Positions 6,076-14,101 are shown, counted from the stretch's first letter. The stretch: 15,483 nucleotides of DNA from Nitrososphaeraceae archaeon (GCA_029240395.1 JAREAJ010000014.1:1-15483); one strand, 5' to 3'. Program-made: numbers and translations. The notes: generated by a model from the sequence alone, not told the origin.

Positions 6076-8328
6076 ATGAGCAGAAAATCAGCATTAGTCG
6101 ATCCGCATATCAAGCCCCTGCTAGAACGCCTAGGTTATAATTCTCTTTACCCTCCTCAAGACCAGGCATTAGCCAAAGGCCTTCTCGAACGAAAAAACTT
6201 GCTTATTACGACTCCTACTGCAAGCGGGAAAACACTTATTGCAGTAATCGCGGCCATCAACATTCTTACAAAGGGCTATAAGGTTGTCTATCTTACCCCA
6301 TTGCGCGCCTTAACTACGGAAAAATATCAAGACTTCCGTATTTTAGAGGAATTAGACATTTTTGATAGGAAAATTAAGGTTAAAGTCGCAAGTAGTGATT
6401 ACAGCTCAGATGGAAGAAGTACGGCGGGAGCAGACGTACTAGTCTTGACAAATGAAAAAATGGATTCTCTAATAAGACATCGTGTGGAGTGGCTTCATGA
6501 AGTCGGACTGTTTGTGGCTGACGAAGTACATTTGTTAGGTGAACGTGACAGAGGTCCCACACTTGAGATGATGTTGACCAAAATACGCAAATTATACTCC
6601 GAAGCACAACTATTGGCCCTTAGCGCGACTGTGGAGAATTCCAATGAAATTGCTAGATGGCTTGGGTGTGATCGAGTTGATAGCGACTGGCGACCGACCA
6701 AGTTGGTAGAAGGCGTGTATGAACAGGGTGTGCTACGTTTTAATGATGGGAGAAAGTTAAGAATTGAAAAATCATCGTCTGGTGGCTTCTCACATTCAGC
6801 AATAGATATTGCAGTTGAATGCATCGACGGAGGCGGACAAGCAATTATCTTTGGTGAAACTCGAAAGCGCGCTGTATCTTTAGCCGAGAAGGCAGCCTCG
6901 GTTATATCACGGAGACTTGACGGCGCAGCCAGAAAATCAGCCGGTGACGTAGCTTCAAAAATTGCAGAAGGGGGAGACGACACAGAAGTCACGAGAGTCT
7001 TGGCTGGGGTAGTCTCAAAAGGAGTTGGTTTTCATCATGCCGGTCTCGGAGCCTTTGCAAGAGATATTGTTGAAAAGTCCTTTAAGAGTGGTGCTATTAA
7101 GCTACTAACGGCGACCCCTACTTTGGCAGCAGGTGTAAATTTGCCCGCCAGACGTGTAGTCCTCGCTAGTGTATTTAGATATGATTCAGAATACGGGGGC
7201 AATATGCCCATTAGCGTCCTAGAGTATAAACAAATCTGTGGTCGGGCCGGCAGGCCAAGCTATGACACCTTTGGGGAAGCGGTAATTGTTTCTGATTCGA
7301 GGGCTGGCTCAGATGAGATTTACGATCACTATATTCTAGGCACCCCAGAACCTATATCTTCACAACTTACAAATGACCGTTCAATAAGGATCCATCTTTT
7401 AAGCACTATATCCAGTATGCCGGGCATAAAGAAATCTCAGATACACGATATATTTGCCGGTACTTTACTCGCTCATATCAAAGGTAAGGCAAGTATAGAA
7501 TTCCGGCTCGATTCGGCCATGTCCTATCTGGAAAAAGAATCTCTTATAAAAAGCAAGAATGAAAGGTATATTTCAACGGAGTTTGGAAAGCAGATTTCTC
7601 TGCTGTACATTGATCCACTAACTGGAATTGAATTTAGAAAGGCAATAGACTCTATTGAGAATGACTGGAAGAGCCAGAACAAAAAACCAACTATCGTTGG
7701 CAATGCATATGATCTCACAACTGAAGATTCCGGTTCTCTTCCCACTGACTCAAGGGTTAAAAATAATCTTAGGCAGAAACATACGCTTGGCTTTTTACAT
7801 CTAATAAGCAATTGTCCTGACTTCTATCCCAAATTTGGATTGAGAAAAAAGGATACCGAGGAATTCTTCAGCGACATTGATCAATATAAGGACGAACAGA
7901 TATTTGCTATAACAGAATATGACTATTCACGAAGCCTCTGGGCCCTCCATAAATGGATAAATGAGTCATCTGATAGAGTATTGAGCGACCGAATTGGAAT
8001 AGAACCTGGGGATATGCACAGAATTGTTGAAGTTGCTGAATGGCTCGCATTCTCTTTATACGAAATTGCAAAGTTACTCAGACGTAGAGATTTACTGCCA
8101 GAAATCCAAAATCTTCGTCTTCGAATCAAACATGGTGTTAAGGAGGAACTACTGGCTCTAGTAAGACTAAAGGGGATTGGTAGAGTTAGAGCCCGGTCCC
8201 TTTTTGCAGCTGGCTTTTCAGACCCTAAAAAGATTGCAAATGCGGCCGATGCACAGTTATCTGCAATATCTAATATAGGCCCGGGGATTGCAAAATCGAT
8301 AAAGGAACAGCTGCAAACCAAAAACTAG
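6076..8328 (+). CDS. hel308: Hel308/Hjm family DNA helicase
   Basis: 750 residues; superfamily II 3'-5' DNA helicase that acts on stalled replication forks. Motifs run in order: Q-motif region LYPPQDQA (24-31), Walker A TPTASGKT (46-53), Ia TPLRAL, Walker B DEVH (149-152), SAT (183-185), motif IV FGETRK, motif V TATPTLAAGVNLP, and motif VI QICGRAGRP (386-394). The C-terminal region carries the winged-helix and ratchet domains. It ends with helix-hairpin-helix units around LKGIGRVRARSL (about 698 on) and ISNIGPGIAKSI. The length is slightly above the usual 700-720; a polar stretch around 535-575 (NKKPTIVGNAYDLTTEDSG) probably explains the excess. Start: ATG at 6076, no nearer in-frame start, TATA at a fitting distance. 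Confidence 0.96.
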   Translation: MSRKSALVDPHIKPLLERLGYNSLYPPQDQALAKGLLERKNLLITTPTASGKTLIAVIAAINILTKGYKVVYLTPLRALTTEKYQDFRILEELDIFDRKIKVKVASSDYSSDGRSTAGADVLVLTNEKMDSLIRHRVEWLHEVGLFVADEVHLLGERDRGPTLEMMLTKIRKLYSEAQLLALSATVENSNEIARWLGCDRVDSDWRPTKLVEGVYEQGVLRFNDGRKLRIEKSSSGGFSHSAIDIAVECIDGGGQAIIFGETRKRAVSLAEKAASVISRRLDGAARKSAGDVASKIAEGGDDTEVTRVLAGVVSKGVGFHHAGLGAFARDIVEKSFKSGAIKLLTATPTLAAGVNLPARRVVLASVFRYDSEYGGNMPISVLEYKQICGRAGRPSYDTFGEAVIVSDSRAGSDEIYDHYILGTPEPISSQLTNDRSIRIHLLSTISSMPGIKKSQIHDIFAGTLLAHIKGKASIEFRLDSAMSYLEKESLIKSKNERYISTEFGKQISLLYIDPLTGIEFRKAIDSIENDWKSQNKKPTIVGNAYDLTTEDSGSLPTDSRVKNNLRQKHTLGFLHLISNCPDFYPKFGLRKKDTEEFFSDIDQYKDEQIFAITEYDYSRSLWALHKWINESSDRVLSDRIGIEPGDMHRIVEVAEWLAFSLYEIAKLLRRRDLLPEIQNLRLRIKHGVKEELLALVRLKGIGRVRARSLFAAGFSDPKKIANAADAQLSAISNIGPGIAKSIKEQLQTKN

Positions 8329-8370
8329 TATAGATCCCTAAACTCACTCAAATGCAAAAGATGAAAAGAA

Positions 8371-9387
8371 ATGATAAATTTTGACTTTCTGACTGATATT
8401 TTATTGTATGGTACCACTGTATCAGTGGTTTCTTTTTTGTGCGTCTTAATATTAACACCTCGTCTTATCAAACTATTGACAGCTAAAGGAGAGGTAGTAC
8501 AAGATTTTCATAAGCCTGAAAGACCAAGCGTGCCAAGACCTGCTGGTCCTGCAATTGCTGCTGGCATTGGAGCCGCGGAGGCAATACTCTACATCTTCAC
8601 ATGGGACGTGAGAGTGCTTGCTATTATACTCACCTCCATAATTGCTTTTGTGATAGGATATATCGATGACAAACGAGTGATGCCTGGATGGTTTAAGCCT
8701 GTGGCATTGATTGCTGCTGGATTGCCTCTAATAGGACTTGGCGCCCATGATAGTTACCTGAATCTTATCTTCGGAACTGCCTTTATCCCGCTTCTGTATA
8801 TTCCCCTTATATTGATTATTCTACCCATCGTGGGAAACACAATTAATTCAATAGATGTCCTAAATGGTGCTGTTAGCGGTTTTGTTATTATTGCTAGTAT
8901 CCCTCTATTAGCCAGTATCGCAATTTTTGGTGATAATACGGTTTTAATTGCTGCACTTCCTATGTTTTTTGCAACACTCGCATTTTATAGGTATCATAGA
9001 TATCCTAGTAAAATATTTCCTGGCGATTCGGGCACACTATTGCTCGGGGCGGTTTATGGATCGGTGGCTATAGCTGGTAATTCTGAGATAATAGGAGTGA
9101 TTGCTCTCCTTCCGGCCGTAATGAACTCGTTTTTATTCCTTTCAAGTGTAAAGAGAATTGTCGAGCATCGGCAGGTTACTTCTCGCCCGACGAAATTGAC
9201 GCAGGACTTTAAATTGGCGGCTTCACCGGAACAAAGTGCTCCAGTTACGTTGTTAAGGCTCATCCTAACAGCTGGTCCTCTTTCCGAGAGAAAGATAGTC
9301 CTTCAGATTTTTATGTTAGCTTCATTCTCGGCAGTGCTATCTTTTGCATCAATACTTATACAGTATTATTTCCAGGCGCTGCAATAG
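8371..9387 (+). CDS. Polyprenyl-phosphate GlcNAc/HexNAc-1-phosphate transferase (Alg7/WecA/MraY family)
   Basis: 338 residues with about ten membrane helices. This family moves a HexNAc-1-phosphate from a UDP-sugar to dolichyl or polyprenyl phosphate, the first committed step of archaeal N-glycan (or other surface glycan) assembly. Visible family motifs: HKPERPSVPRPAG (47-59), DDKRVMPGWFKP (99-110, the Mg/substrate aspartates and Lys), the polar loop GNTINSIDVLNG (155-166) and FPGDSGTLLLG (216-226, with the catalytic-region Asp219). Sugar specificity cannot be read from sequence. No other glycosylation gene is in the window. The start at 8371 (ATG) follows hel308 by 42 bp, so the two may share a transcript. 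Confidence 0.9.
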   Translation: MINFDFLTDILLYGTTVSVVSFLCVLILTPRLIKLLTAKGEVVQDFHKPERPSVPRPAGPAIAAGIGAAEAILYIFTWDVRVLAIILTSIIAFVIGYIDDKRVMPGWFKPVALIAAGLPLIGLGAHDSYLNLIFGTAFIPLLYIPLILIILPIVGNTINSIDVLNGAVSGFVIIASIPLLASIAIFGDNTVLIAALPMFFATLAFYRYHRYPSKIFPGDSGTLLLGAVYGSVAIAGNSEIIGVIALLPAVMNSFLFLSSVKRIVEHRQVTSRPTKLTQDFKLAASPEQSAPVTLLRLILTAGPLSERKIVLQIFMLASFSAVLSFASILIQYYFQALQ

Positions 9388-9406
9388 TTTGCCTCTATTC
9401 GCTCTT

Positions 9407-9655
9407 ATGTTATTTATATCCCTTGTATGGGCTATGGTTCTGGCTGTTTGCTCGTTTTTAATAATTTTTGTTGCTCCTATTCAATTTACTTTCTTCGGCG
9501 AACCATACGATAGAATAATCATTTCTCTCATACAGGCTTTTATGGCCATAACGGTCGTCATAATTCTTGTATTCGCGTTATCAAAACTGAAAAAGTTGTA
9601 CATCCAATGGCAGTTACGGACCAACACTGATGACGTAGCGCAATCTTCAGTGTAA
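9407..9655 (+). CDS. Small two-helix membrane protein of unknown function
   Basis: 82 residues from the ATG at 9407; TTG codons at 9389 and 9344 are possible earlier starts, the latter overlapping the transferase gene. Two membrane helices are clear (about 1-24 and 38-61: RIIISLIQAFMAITVVIILV) and are followed by a basic segment (KLKKLYIQWQLR) and a polar tail. A short loop (PIQFTFFGEPYD) joins them. I do not recognise a family. The position directly after the glycosyl-phosphate transferase suggests cotranscription but says little about function. The frame is open throughout and ends before a T-rich tract. Confidence 0.65.
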   Translation: MLFISLVWAMVLAVCSFLIIFVAPIQFTFFGEPYDRIIISLIQAFMAITVVIILVFALSKLKKLYIQWQLRTNTDDVAQSSV

Positions 9656-9687
9656 CAATTTTAAGAGTATCAGTTAATACATCTGTC

Positions 9688-9698
9688 TTTTCGTTTTT
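9688..9698 (+). terminator. T-rich terminator of the plus-strand cluster
   Basis: TTTTCGTTTTT lies about 33 bp after the stop of the small membrane-protein gene, just before the tract that ends the convergent minus-strand gene. Confidence 0.45.
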
Positions 9699-9705
9699 GG
9701 CAATT

Positions 9706-9713
9706 AAAAAAAA
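9706..9713 (-). terminator. Poly-T terminator of the YjbQ-family gene
   Basis: A8 on the plus strand, so T8 in the minus-strand transcript, about 80 bp past the stop at 9794. It sits back to back with the plus-strand T tract at 9688-9698. Confidence 0.45.
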
Positions 9714-9793
9714 GCTCCAAGTAAATAAGTTTCAAGCTGAAGTTTGGGAAGTGATGTTTAAGGATACGGAAGATGCTCCAGTTATGTTTGTTT

Positions 9794-10213
9794 TTACTCA
9801 CCGATTACCTTTACTAATACCTTTTTGCTCCTCCTCCCGTCAAACTCTCCATAGAAGATTTGTTCCCACGGTCCAAAGTCTATTTTTCCGTCAGTTATGG
9901 CGACAATGACTTCACGTCCCATGATCTGGCGTTTTAGATGTGCATCTGCATTGTCCTCTCCGGTTTCATTATGTCGATATTGGTCAGTTGGCGCATGAGG
10001 AGCGAGTCTTTCTAACCAGTTATCATAATCTTCGTGTAAACCGTCCTCGTCATCGTTAATAAACACGCTAGCGGTAATATGCATAGCATTAATCAAACAC
10101 AGGCCTTCCTTTATTGTGCTTTTTTCAATTATTTTTCTGACCAAAGGAGTAATATTAATAAAAGCCCGCCGGGTGTCCGTGTTAAAAGTAAGGTATTCTC
10201 TACTTGCTTTCAC
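9794..10213 (-). CDS. YjbQ/UPF0047 family protein
   Basis: About 139 residues of the UPF0047 (YjbQ, TIGR00149) family. Recognisable parts include the start [14 protein letters not shown], the segment [13 protein letters not shown] and the His-rich stretch [20 protein letters not shown], followed by [13 protein letters not shown] and the end [18 protein letters not shown]. Some members show weak thiamine-phosphate synthase activity in vivo; the true role is unsettled. Conserved His and Asp residues suggest a metal site. The frame is open to an ATG at 10237. However, a TATA element (TATTATTATA, 10240-10249 minus) abuts that ATG, so transcription should begin near 10218. I therefore choose the GTG at 10213, which also fits the family N-terminus. 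Confidence 0.9.
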   Translation of the reverse strand: MKASREYLTFNTDTRRAFINITPLVRKIIEKSTIKEGLCLINAMHITASVFINDDEDGLHEDYDNWLERLAPHAPTDQYRHNETGEDNADAHLKRQIMGREVIVAITDGKIDFGPWEQIFYGEFDGRRSKKVLVKVIGE

Positions 10214-10239
10214 GTGGAAAAAAACGCAAATGTACATTA

Positions 10240-10249
10240 TAATAATAGC
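10240..10249 (-). promoter_or_regulatory. TATA element that decides the YjbQ start
   Basis: Minus-strand TATTATTATA, immediately before an ATG at 10237. The predicted transcript start near 10218 leaves a leader of about five bases ahead of the GTG at 10213. Confidence 0.5.
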
Positions 10250-10389
10250 GGCTAGGAGTTAATAGAAGAATCTTGCACAGTACCTTCCACTACGAGTAGC
10301 GGACAGCGGGTCTGTAGCCTACACATCTCCCATTCTATTCATAGTTCATTTATGTCTTGCCTGCTATATCTGATCAAATGAGTGCATAT

Positions 10390-10737
10390 TCAACTGGTAG
10401 GTGGCCGCCTCTTCCAGGCAAACATCATAAACACAAAAGGTATCATCATGATTCCGGTTGCAATTAATACTGGTTGCATGATTCTAAAATCAAGTGGGAC
10501 TCCAATAGCTAGGAGATAAGGGAACGGATACAAACCTGAGACGAAAAACCAAAGCGCGACAAACAGCATTATGTATCGAATATTCGATTTGAGGAAATTT
10601 GACGAAGGCTTCTTTTGTGCATTGCATTTTATGCATTTTATTTTGTTGTCGCTGATACATGAAGAACATACAAACCTCTGGCAATAGGCACATTTAAGAC
10701 TCCCAAAATACGAACTGCATATTTGGCACCTAGTCAA
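10390..10737 (-). CDS. Membrane protein with N-terminal double zinc finger
   Basis: 115 residues. Eight cysteines at 4, 7, 16, 19, 24, 27, 35 and 38 form four CxxC pairs, a cross-brace-like arrangement for two zinc ions (CQIC, CAYC, CSSC, CIKC). Two membrane helices follow (about 54-70 and 86-106) with a basic C-terminus (WKRRPPTS). The zinc module is predicted to be cytoplasmic. I do not recognise a named family; protein-protein contact or membrane-bound regulation are both possible. The start is a TTG at 10737. It is supported by the TATA box TTTTATAA (10761-10768, minus) about 25 bp upstream, which implies a nearly leaderless mRNA, and by the first zinc cysteine at residue 4. Confidence 0.8.
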   Translation of the reverse strand: MTRCQICSSYFGSLKCAYCQRFVCSSCISDNKIKCIKCNAQKKPSSNFLKSNIRYIMLFVALWFFVSGLYPFPYLLAIGVPLDFRIMQPVLIATGIMMIPFVFMMFAWKRRPPTS

Positions 10738-10760
10738 TATTTATTATGGTAAACTCGGGC

Positions 10761-10770
10761 TTATAAAAGG
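10761..10770 (-). promoter_or_regulatory. TATA element of the zinc-finger membrane protein
   Basis: Minus-strand CCTTTTATAA, predicted transcript start near 10740, three bases before the TTG start. Confidence 0.55.
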
Positions 10771-10924
10771 TAAATATCCTCTCTTCGCCCGTATTCGTTT
10801 TAACCATGCTAAACGGATTCCCTTTGGGCACTCGTCTCATCTATATCCAATTAGTCTTCAATGATTTTCTGGGAACAAATGGTCGGGAAAACCACCCATT
10901 TTATGGTGCTCTAGTAATTCGATA

Positions 10925-12433
10925 TTATTCCAACGTACTTTCGATATCTCTAGTGTAAGTTTGCATTAATGGAATTTCTTCGGCAATTACATCTCCTGGA
11001 TCCAAGTCCTGAATGTCCTGTTCAGTCTTTATATCTTCTGTATCGATCTCTTCTGTATCGATCTCTTCTGTATCGATCTCTTCTGTATCGATCTCTTCTG
11101 TATCGATCTCTTCTGTATCGATCTCTTCTGTATCGATCTCTTCTGTTTCGATCTCTTCTGTATCGATCTCTTCTGTATCGATCTGTTGTTCGAAACTACC
11201 CGTTATCATTTCGTATATGTCATTAGCAGATCGTTCCTCATCGCTAAGATCTGTGTCTACGTTGTCCGTTTGACCAATATCCTCCTGTACAAGGTTAGCT
11301 TGATCCTGGTTATCTTCGCCAAATAGTTCTAAGGGCGGACCAAAGTCCGTATCTTGGAGTGGTGTCTCAGTTAGCTCAGCCGGGAACTCGTCCTCATCAG
11401 GAGCTAGCTTGTCGTCTGCACCATCGATATCAACGCCTTGAATTTCTTCAATGAGCGGATTTCCTGCATCATTCTCATTTGGCAAATCAGACATTGGCAT
11501 GGGTTGCTGAAGATTATCTTGATTATGTAGTTCATTCAGCTGTTGATCCTCGGGGTAAGTAGGAGAATCGCCTGTTGCGAGGTCAGAAGACGGGTATTGA
11601 ATCATGTCGTCACTCTCCCGGGACGTTTCGGGTATACTTGGGCTTTCTAAATCTACTATTTCGGAGGATTGATGTTCTGATTGCAATTCCCTCGGGCTGG
11701 AACTCTCCGTAGCTGGTTGCGACAATTCCTCCTCATCTATATCAGCGATCTTTTTCTCCTGGATGCTGTCGGAAAGCATTGCTATGCCTGGGTGATCTGA
11801 CGTTGCATGTTGTGGGCTTTCCAACACCCTAGCGTTTTGTTTAGAAGTATTTGCAAATTGTGTCTCGCTCTGGGTCTTGTTTTGATCTCCCTCGTCTGCC
11901 AAAGGAACAGCAGTTCCAGTGACATTTATGCTATACCACTTGGATTTTCCGTTAGAAGTGTTGCTTATAAGAATGGAGCTACTACCATTAGTATTCTCCA
12001 GATTTTCGTTGCATGACAATTTGGCCGTTAACTCGTTTGGTCCCTCGGTTATCAAATGGTAATTTTCGGTGTAGGTAAAGCTCCAATTGGAATAGTCGTT
12101 TTGGCCTCCCGATCCTACCGCATCAGTCTTTTGGAGGGGTTTTATGTCGTTCACGTCTACAAATACACTACAGTCCTTCGCAGCATCATCAGTAGAGGTA
12201 CCTGAGATATTGAGCTCTCCGACTGGAACTTTTTGTCCTGAAAGAGGTGAACTGATCTTAACACCCATATTCTCTGTCATTTGTTGTGCAGGTAACTGTT
12301 GTGTGCTGTTAGAGTGAATCTGCGCTATCGCAGTTAGACTCTGGGTAGAATAATAGCTTGAAAAGGTGCCGCAGAATATTATGATAATTGAAAGAATAAC
12401 TATGGGCATATTTGAGGATAGGTTTGCTCTCAT
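10925..12433 (-). CDS. Secreted acidic low-complexity surface protein with DTEEI repeats
   Basis: 502 residues. An N-terminal signal or anchor helix (about 9-30) is followed by a beta-rich, Ig-like region (about 53-178: GVKISSPLSGQKVPVGELNI... to WYSINVTGT). A long acidic, Pro/Ser/Gln-rich disordered region (about 180-412) comes next, then about 12 five-residue units of I-D/E-T-E-E (about 414-472), then a short acidic tail. Several NxS/T sequons lie in the Ig-like part. No C-terminal membrane helix is seen. Similar exported proteins with one Ig-like domain are common in Nitrososphaerales, so a cell-surface or adhesive role is likely. The acidic repeat might bind cations, but that is inference. 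A TATA-like CATAAATAATTG (12456-12467, minus) predicts a leaderless start at 12433. Confidence 0.85.
   Translation of the reverse strand: MRANLSSNMPIVILSIIIIFCGTFSSYYSTQSLTAIAQIHSNSTQQLPAQQMTENMGVKISSPLSGQKVPVGELNISGTSTDDAAKDCSVFVDVNDIKPLQKTDAVGSGGQNDYSNWSFTYTENYHLITEGPNELTAKLSCNENLENTNGSSSILISNTSNGKSKWYSINVTGTAVPLADEGDQNKTQSETQFANTSKQNARVLESPQHATSDHPGIAMLSDSIQEKKIADIDEEELSQPATESSSPRELQSEHQSSEIVDLESPSIPETSRESDDMIQYPSSDLATGDSPTYPEDQQLNELHNQDNLQQPMPMSDLPNENDAGNPLIEEIQGVDIDGADDKLAPDEDEFPAELTETPLQDTDFGPPLELFGEDNQDQANLVQEDIGQTDNVDTDLSDEERSANDIYEMITGSFEQQIDTEEIDTEEIETEEIDTEEIDTEEIDTEEIDTEEIDTEEIDTEEIDTEDIKTEQDIQDLDPGDVIAEEIPLMQTYTRDIESTLE
11026..11190 (-). repeat. 15-bp coding minisatellite (DTEEI units)
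   Basis: Plus-strand unit TATCGATCTCTTCTG. Nine units run from 11041 to 11175, eight identical and one with a single base change (A to T at 11147, giving Glu for Asp). Degenerate units flank the array on both sides. On the minus strand each unit encodes Asp-Thr-Glu-Glu-Ile. Near-total DNA identity, including silent positions, points to recent expansion. Confidence 0.95.
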
Positions 12434-12821
12434 GCTCTGGCTAAATTCTTGTTTTCAATTATTTATGACATGTCGATAACAGTAAGTGGGTACGGATAAA
12501 TAACATCGTCCATGTCCTTCCTTACCGAAATTTGTGTTCGTATTATATTTCATATTGTGACAGTTACACTTAGTGAAGAGAGAAAGAAAAGTACCAAGAT
12601 AACCAATTATGCATGAGATTAAATGTTCTATTTACTTTCGCTTGTAGACTTAAAAGACATAAGGGCATGTTGTATTATATCCTATTTGGAATAAAGATAT
12701 CACAGAAATATACTATCAAGTGACTATGAATTTTCCCCCTACAAGACATGTTGGATTATGTCAACTCATGACGATTCATCATACTTTTTATTGTTAGTGT
12801 GCGGGGATATATGCATAAATA
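12434..12821. other. AT-rich intergenic region, no gene seen
   Basis: 388 bp between two divergent genes, with stops in all frames. It holds the promoter of the acidic protein (12456-12467, minus) and probably that of the ABC ATPase (T-rich TTTTTATTG at about 12784-12792, plus). A partly matching 16-mer occurs twice (CATGTTGTATTATATC at 12666, CATGTTGGATTATGTC at 12747). The second copy, with flanking GA, makes short inverted arms GACAT/ATGTC. Confidence 0.6.
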
Positions 12822-13763
12822 ATGCTAGCAATATCGGCAGATGGTGTTTCAAAAAGGTACAAGGGCTTGAGTCAAACAGCCTTGAGTAACGTCTCGTTAA
12901 CCGCCGAGAGCGGTCAGATATACACACTTCTCGGAAGGAACGGGGCCGGTAAGACAACGTTCGTTAGAATATGCGCCACTCAGCTGCTGCCTACGCAAGG
13001 TAGGATTCAAGTCTTAGGCTACGACGCAATAAAGGAAGCCGACAAGGTAAGGAGGCTGATTTCTATAGTTCCTCAAGAGGGAAGACCACTAAGAGCACTT
13101 ACCCCGTGGGACCATGTATACAACTGGCTGCAAATAAGGGGAGAGAAAAAACAGGTAGCACGAGAAAAAACGGAACTAATCTTGCAAAAGCTCGATCTCT
13201 ATGACGCAAAAGATCGACCTGCAATGAACCTATCAGGAGGAATGAAACAGAAAATACTAGTGGCCATGGCAATGGCCGTCGATGCCCAGCTTTTATTTCT
13301 GGACGAACCAACCATAGGGCTGGATCCTGTCTCCAGGCGGCAGGTATGGTCTTCAATAAAAGAGTGGAAAAAGGAAGGCAAATCGATCTTGCTCACTACC
13401 CATTATATGGATGAGGCTGAGACGCTCTCAGACAATATAGTTATAATAGATAACGGAAGGGTGATAGCAAAAGGGACAATTAAAGAACTCCGCACAACTA
13501 TACCACAGAATCTACGAGTAGATATCACAAAAGACAACATAGATACTGAGGTGTTCAAATCATTTGGTTCAATAATAGAATCTGGCGACGACACAATTCG
13601 CATTTTTACCTTTGAATCCGCAATAAAAGAACTGACAGAACTTGCTGTCAAAAAGAATCTCTCATTTACAGTCTCTCCTATCACGTTAGACGACGTCTTT
13701 GTTTCATTAGTCGGAGGGATTGAGGAAGAGAAGACAGCAGCGGCAAGCCAGAAGCGATATTAA
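12822..13763 (+). CDS. ABC transporter ATP-binding protein (drug/multidrug or polysaccharide export type)
   Basis: 313 residues, a complete ABC ATPase: Walker A GRNGAGKTT (38-46), Q-loop VPQEG (Gln85), signature LSGGMKQ (137-143), Walker B LLFLDEPTIGLDP (157-169) and H-loop TTHYMDEAE (His194). A C-terminal extension of about 90 residues (DUF4162-like, around IPQNLRVDITKD onward) is typical of ATPases paired with ABC-2 type permeases such as DrrA. No permease gene follows within the next 770 bp, and the upstream neighbour is divergent and not a permease. The ATPase must therefore act with a permease encoded elsewhere, or the partner has been lost. Start: ATG at 12822; no closer alternative keeps the N-terminal strand. 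Confidence 0.93.
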   Translation: MLAISADGVSKRYKGLSQTALSNVSLTAESGQIYTLLGRNGAGKTTFVRICATQLLPTQGRIQVLGYDAIKEADKVRRLISIVPQEGRPLRALTPWDHVYNWLQIRGEKKQVAREKTELILQKLDLYDAKDRPAMNLSGGMKQKILVAMAMAVDAQLLFLDEPTIGLDPVSRRQVWSSIKEWKKEGKSILLTTHYMDEAETLSDNIVIIDNGRVIAKGTIKELRTTIPQNLRVDITKDNIDTEVFKSFGSIIESGDDTIRIFTFESAIKELTELAVKKNLSFTVSPITLDDVFVSLVGGIEEEKTAAASQKRY

Positions 13764-13990
13764 AGAAAGGGCCACTATTTGATATAAGACTCTAAGTTAT
13801 ACATTGCTTAACCCCAGGCAATTGCGAGCCAATTTCTCAATTGCGCAAGCAAAAAAAGAAAGGCAATGCACTTTCTCTATGCCGTGCGTACTTTGAGATG
13901 TGGGACTTGCAGACAATAGCGAGATAATAGGCGCTCGAGTTTTCCACTCCAAAAGCCATTTTATGTAGTTAGAATATATAGCTACCTACT
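13764..13990. other. Intergenic region between the ABC ATPase and tRNA-Leu
   Basis: 227 bp without a convincing gene. A short open stretch straight after the ATPase (KKGPLFDIRL then stop, +1 frame) resembles the start of a permease but ends at once. CAATTGCG occurs at 13819 and 13838 as a 19-bp-spaced direct repeat. TTTATGTA at about 13960-13967 is a plausible TATA element for the tRNA-Leu gene. Confidence 0.4.
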
Positions 13991-14023
13991 GCGGGGGTCG
14001 CCAAGCCTGGTCAACGGCGTGAG

Positions 14024-14052
14024 AATGATAGCATATTGTGCGTCATTACGAT
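14024..14052 (+). other. Intron 1 of tRNA-Leu (position 30/31, non-canonical)
   Basis: 29 nt. A bulge-helix-bulge can be drawn. Central helix CGTGA/TTACG (14018-14022 with 14046-14050); 5' bulge GAA, cut G|AA; 3' bulge ATG, cut AT|G; inner helix TGA/TCA. The predicted cuts fall exactly where they restore the anticodon stem. Confidence 0.85.
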
Positions 14053-14059
14053 GCTCAGA

Positions 14060-14101
14060 TGTTGTTTCGTAGTACAACGATACTATTGGTTTGACTGGGA
14101 T
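14060..14101 (+). other. Intron 2 of tRNA-Leu (position 37/38, canonical)
   Basis: 42 nt. Exon CTCAG (14054-14058) pairs with intron CTGGG (14095-14099) as the central helix. The 5' bulge is ATG (cut A|TG) and the 3' bulge ATA (cut AT|A), the same cut pattern as intron 1. The intron also holds a hairpin GTTGT/ACAAC. The outer helix TGAGG/CCTCA is complete only once intron 1 is gone. Confidence 0.85.

Noticed and set aside
9344-9406. Longer N-terminus for the two-helix membrane protein
   Set aside because: The TTG at 9344 lies well inside the transferase gene and adds a polar, Arg-rich stretch with no domain. I kept the ATG at 9407, though the TTG at 9389 remains possible.
9697-9909. Plus-strand 70-residue open frame
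   Set aside because: It starts at a TTG inside back-to-back terminator tracts and runs antisense into the YjbQ-family gene; the protein shows no domain.
11026-11190. Possible CRISPR-like array
   Set aside because: Units are 15 bp and directly abutting with no spacers, and they are in frame inside a coding region.
10969-11273. Plus-strand open frames with regular LLYRS or SSVSI repeats
   Set aside because: They are the antisense reading of the 15-bp minisatellite in the acidic protein gene; a 15-bp period keeps every frame open. The minus-strand protein has a signal peptide, a folded domain and a promoter.
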